This document shows, in pieces, positions 51,403 to 53,769 of a stretch of 53,769 nt of DNA (position 1 is its first letter; each line of letters starts with the position of its first letter). Both the position numbers and the translations under genes were made by a program. This DNA comes from Rhodospirillaceae bacterium. Lineage in GTDB: Bacteria; Pseudomonadota; Alphaproteobacteria; Rhodospirillales; UBA2165. The stretch is from contig CANIGJ010000028.1 in the NCBI GenBank assembly GCA_947467145.1, positions 1-53,769 on the forward strand, read 5' to 3'. The notes beneath the pieces were generated by a model. It was not told the origin of the DNA. It searched no databases and saw only the letters and a program-made list of their open reading frames with translations.

Positions 51403-51858
51403 ATGAAGTTCTTGTCCGCAATCCTCGTCGCCACGGCCGTTGCCTTCGGCGCGCTCACCATCGGATTCACCGCCCCGGGCCAGGCCCAGGACGCAGCTGC
51501 GGCCTGGAAAGCCCGCACCGATGCCATGAAGGGCTCCGGCGGCGCCGCAGCCCGCATCAACAAAGCCGAAGACGCCAAGGCCACGGTCGAAGACGCCAAG
51601 ACTATCCAGGCCAACGTCGCCAAGCTGGGCGGCCTGTTCCCGGCCGGCTCGATCACCCCGGAATCGCGCGCAAAGCCGGAAATCTGGACCAACATGGACG
51701 ATTTCAAGGCCAAGATCGCCGCCGTCCAGAAGGAAGCCGACACCTTGGTCGCGACCGCCGAAAAGGGCGATCTCGCCGCCACCAAGGCGCAGGTCCCCGT
51801 GGTGATCGCCGCCTGCAACGTCTGCCACAGCGCCTATCGCGGCCCCGCGAAGCAGTAA
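51403..51858 (+). CDS. Cytochrome c' (class II c-type cytochrome)
   Basis: A 151-aa periplasmic protein with signal peptide (ILVATAVAFGALTIGFTAPGQA) and a four-helix bundle. The haem motif CNVCH is at residues 138-142 near the C-terminus, as usual for class II. A Met-rich N-terminal helix is replaced by WKARTDAMKG. Cytochromes c' bind NO and may protect against nitrosative stress; some class II members (c-556) are electron carriers. CAGGAG precedes the ATG. A strong hairpin 62 bp after its stop overlaps the start of the next gene. Confidence 0.92.
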   Translation: MKFLSAILVATAVAFGALTIGFTAPGQAQDAAAAWKARTDAMKGSGGAAARINKAEDAKATVEDAKTIQANVAKLGGLFPAGSITPESRAKPEIWTNMDDFKAKIAAVQKEADTLVATAEKGDLAATKAQVPVVIAACNVCHSAYRGPAKQ

Positions 51859-51919
51859 GCGACCCATCTTCTTAAAAGGGTTGGCGGACCTGAAAACGCC
51901 TTCCCTTTGAATGGAAATC

Positions 51920-51965
51920 ATGGCACCAACGCAATCATGAAGATGAACGCGTTGGTGCCATTTTT
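51920..51965 (+). terminator. Intrinsic-terminator-like hairpin overlapping the diheme cytochrome start
   Basis: A perfect 13-bp stem, ATGGCACCAACGC (51920-51932) with GCGTTGGTGCCAT (51949-51961), a 16-nt loop and TTTTT (51961-51965). Both in-frame ATGs of the following cytochrome gene (51937 and 51943) lie in the loop. It can end cytochrome c' transcripts or act as an attenuator that controls the downstream gene. Confidence 0.8.
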
Positions 51966-52848
51966 CGTGATACTCCGCCCAGCCGTCGTCCTGGCCGCAG
52001 CCCTTCTCCCCTGTGTCGTTTCGTCGGCGTCCGCCCAGGACCAAGCCGCGATCGAGCGCGGGAAATATCTCTACACGGCCGCCGGCTGCGAAGGCTGCCA
52101 CACCGACACCAAGAACAAGGGCGAGAAGCTGGCCGGCGGGCGGGCCCTCGTCACGCCGTTCGGCACCTATTACGGCCCCAACATCACGCCTGATAAGGAA
52201 CACGGCATCGGCAATTGGACCGATGCGCAGTTCATCCGCGCGTTGCGCGACGGCATCTCGCCGTCGGGCGAACATTATTTCCCAGTCTTTCCCTATACCT
52301 CGTTCTCCAAGATGACCGACCGGGACATGCTGGACATCAAGGCCTATCTGTTCGCGCAACCGGCCGTCGCGCGCGCCGATACGCCGCACGACATCAAATT
52401 CCCGTTCGGTTTCCGCTTCACCATGATCGGCTGGAAGTTGCTGTTCCTCGACAAAGGCCCGATGCAGCCCGATACGGCGCATGACGAACAATGGAATCGC
52501 GGCGCCTATCTGGTGCGCGCCCTCACCCACTGCGGCGAATGCCATACCGAGCGCAATATCCTGGGCGCGGTGCGCAAGGATCGTGAACTCGGCGGCTCGC
52601 CCGTCGGCCCGGAAGGCCGTTCGGTCCCCAACGTCACGCCGGGCGGCAGAAATGTCAGCCAATGGTCGGAAGAAGAGATCGCCGAGCTTCTGTCGTCGGG
52701 CCTCACACCGGACGGCGACAGCGTCGCCAACGGCATGGACGAAGTCGTCGCCAACACCGGCAAGCTGACCGAGAACGACCGCATGGCGATTGCCGTGTTT
52801 CTGAAATCGCTGCCGCCCGTGCAATTGCCGCCGCGCGCGCCCAATTAG
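51937..52848 (+). CDS. Diheme cytochrome c, alcohol-dehydrogenase-subunit-like
   Basis: A 303-aa (from ATG 51937) periplasmic cytochrome with signal peptide ending SSASAQ, and two haem motifs, CEGCH (residues 51-55) and CGECH (199-203). Segments PNITPDKEHGIGNWTDAQF and the matching PNVTPGGRNVSQWSEEEI mark two homologous cytochrome domains. It resembles cytochrome subunits of sugar/alcohol dehydrogenases, though no dehydrogenase is adjacent. The start is uncertain: ATG 51937, ATG 51943 or GTG 51967. The first two lie in a hairpin loop and the third right after it; none has a strong ribosome-binding site. Confidence 0.88.
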   Translation: MKMNALVPFFVILRPAVVLAAALLPCVVSSASAQDQAAIERGKYLYTAAGCEGCHTDTKNKGEKLAGGRALVTPFGTYYGPNITPDKEHGIGNWTDAQFIRALRDGISPSGEHYFPVFPYTSFSKMTDRDMLDIKAYLFAQPAVARADTPHDIKFPFGFRFTMIGWKLLFLDKGPMQPDTAHDEQWNRGAYLVRALTHCGECHTERNILGAVRKDRELGGSPVGPEGRSVPNVTPGGRNVSQWSEEEIAELLSSGLTPDGDSVANGMDEVVANTGKLTENDRMAIAVFLKSLPPVQLPPRAPN

Positions 52849-52870
52849 TCATTCGGTTTTTTCATAAATT

Positions 52871-53728
52871 ATGCCCGCGATCCTGAACGATCCGATCGTC
52901 CGTCTTTTTGCGATTCCCTTTGTCGCCAGCCTGCTGCTCGCCGGCCTCATCCGCTGGGTCGGCGCGCAAGGGCGCGGCGATCAGGCGGCCGGGGCCTCGG
53001 TCGGCATCGTCTTCGCGTGGGCGGCGGCTTACGAGTTGGGCCCGCAGATCTGGCCGCCGTCGGCCGAAGACAACAATATGTTCTACATGATCGCCTGCGG
53101 CTTGCTGATCGGCATCCCGTTCGATTTCCTGCGCAGCAAATTCGTCGGCAAAAAGGCATCGCCGCGCATGCGCTACGCCAAACTTGGGCTGGCCCTGCTG
53201 TTCGGGGTCGCCGCCTCGATCTGGGGGCGCGGCCATTTGGATTGGTGGACCCCGATGCTGGTCGCCGCCTGGGGGGTCGTCGCGTTGCGCATCACCGTCG
53301 TCGCCGCCGACGATGCGCCTGTCGCCTCCGCCATGCTGGCATCCAGTGCTGCGGGTTTGAGCGCGGTGGCCTGGGCGGCCGGGCTCGAAACCAATCTCGC
53401 CTTCCAATTCGCGGCCGCGGCCGGCGGCTATTTCGTGCTGAATTGGCTCGACCCGCGGCTACGCTTCGGCATGACCATGATCCTGACCGGGGCCGGAGCA
53501 CTCATGTTGGTTGGATTGCGGCTCAGCAATACGACCTATGCGGTGGCGCCGTCCCTCATGATCCTGGGTTTCGTATTCTTCGCCGACGCGCCGGTACGCA
53601 AGCTGTTCGGCACCAAAAAGCCGGCCGAGCGCTGGCTCATGCCGATTCTGACCGCAATCGCCTCCCTGCTGCCGATCGCGCTGGCCGCCCTCGCCGCCCA
53701 TATCGGCGTCAATTATGAAGCCGGCTAG
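52871..53728 (+). CDS. Polytopic membrane protein, 285 aa, unknown function
   Basis: About eight hydrophobic segments spread over the full length, short loops, and few charged residues except RSKFVGKKASPRMRY in a central loop and a positively charged RKLFGTKKPAERW near the end. I do not recognise a family. It begins 22 bp after the diheme cytochrome stop on the same strand, so they could be co-transcribed. The gene ends 41 bp before the window end. Confidence 0.75.
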   Translation: MPAILNDPIVRLFAIPFVASLLLAGLIRWVGAQGRGDQAAGASVGIVFAWAAAYELGPQIWPPSAEDNNMFYMIACGLLIGIPFDFLRSKFVGKKASPRMRYAKLGLALLFGVAASIWGRGHLDWWTPMLVAAWGVVALRITVVAADDAPVASAMLASSAAGLSAVAWAAGLETNLAFQFAAAAGGYFVLNWLDPRLRFGMTMILTGAGALMLVGLRLSNTTYAVAPSLMILGFVFFADAPVRKLFGTKKPAERWLMPILTAIASLLPIALAALAAHIGVNYEAG

Positions 53729-53751
53729 GTCTGTGTGAACTGGCCGGACGC

Positions 53752-53769
53752 GGGGGGGGGGGGGGGGGG
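53752..53769. other. Terminal poly-G run, probable sequencing artefact
   Basis: The last 18 bases are all G directly after chromosomal-looking sequence. No-signal bases read as G in two-colour sequencing chemistry give exactly this at read or contig ends. It should not be read as biology. Confidence 0.85.

Noticed and set aside
53752..53769. Poly-G tract as a phase-variable repeat
   Set aside because: It is at the extreme contig end with nothing after it, which points to a sequencing artefact.

Overview
The window looks like a chromosomal stretch of a G+C-rich alphaproteobacterium, probably a Rhodospirillales-type free-living heterotroph. Pointers are the aerobic cobaltochelatase subunits CobS and CobT, the bolA / J-domain protein / cobS neighbourhood, an aroK-aroB-CorC block divergent from xerD, a foldase-argJ-mutT run next to secA, the eukaryote-like NADP isocitrate dehydrogenase, and an HvrA/H-NS-type protein. 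Species cannot be named from the sequence. The last 18 bases are a pure G run, most likely a sequencing or assembly artefact at a contig end.

Layout. (1) Positions 1-2358 are visibly AT-richer and form the right end of an integrated element: a small unknown protein, an H-NS-like protein, a complete tRNA-Leu(UAA), a tyrosine integrase, and then a truncated 5' half of a different tRNA-Leu marking the junction with the chromosome. (2) 2440-9111: a LigB-type dioxygenase, then a minus-strand run argJ, mutT, HAD phosphatase, CinA-like protein and a Bcr/CflA efflux pump, with a parvulin foldase upstream of argJ. The gap between argJ and the foldase holds eight phased 11-bp tandem repeats. (3) secA, then three small exported proteins that share a C-terminal C-x11-C motif (a fourth lies at 45.1 kb). 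(4) 13.6-28.8 kb: metabolic genes, including two FMN alpha-hydroxyacid oxidases, two D-2-hydroxyacid dehydrogenases, two or three alpha/beta hydrolases, a hybrid sensor kinase, a purine permease with a purine phosphoribosyltransferase, a Tat-exported M19 dipeptidase and a GST. (5) 28.8-34.9 kb: xerD, a 615-aa exported protein, a 45-aa membrane protein, and divergently aroK-aroB-CorC. (6) 35-39 kb: CBS protein, DUF2889 protein, luciferase-like monooxygenase, a TctC-type binding protein and a small membrane protein. (7) 38.9-49.3 kb: bolA, J-domain protein, cobS, then an insertion of unrelated genes (N-formylglutamate amidohydrolase, two transglutaminases, pentapeptide-repeat protein, small exported proteins) before cobT and rpmB. 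(8) icd, a LOG-family protein, cytochrome c', a diheme cytochrome c and a polytopic membrane protein.

Working together: the xanthine/guanine permease and phosphoribosyltransferase form a salvage pair. AroK and AroB are shikimate-pathway steps. CobS and CobT are the AAA+ and MIDAS subunits of cobalt insertion in aerobic B12 synthesis. SecA and the periplasmic foldase serve protein export. The most unusual signals are the C-x11-C exported protein set, an intrinsic-terminator-like hairpin that contains the start codons of the diheme cytochrome, the 11-bp repeat array near argJ, and two copies of a 115-bp repeat whose stems differ by compensatory base changes.
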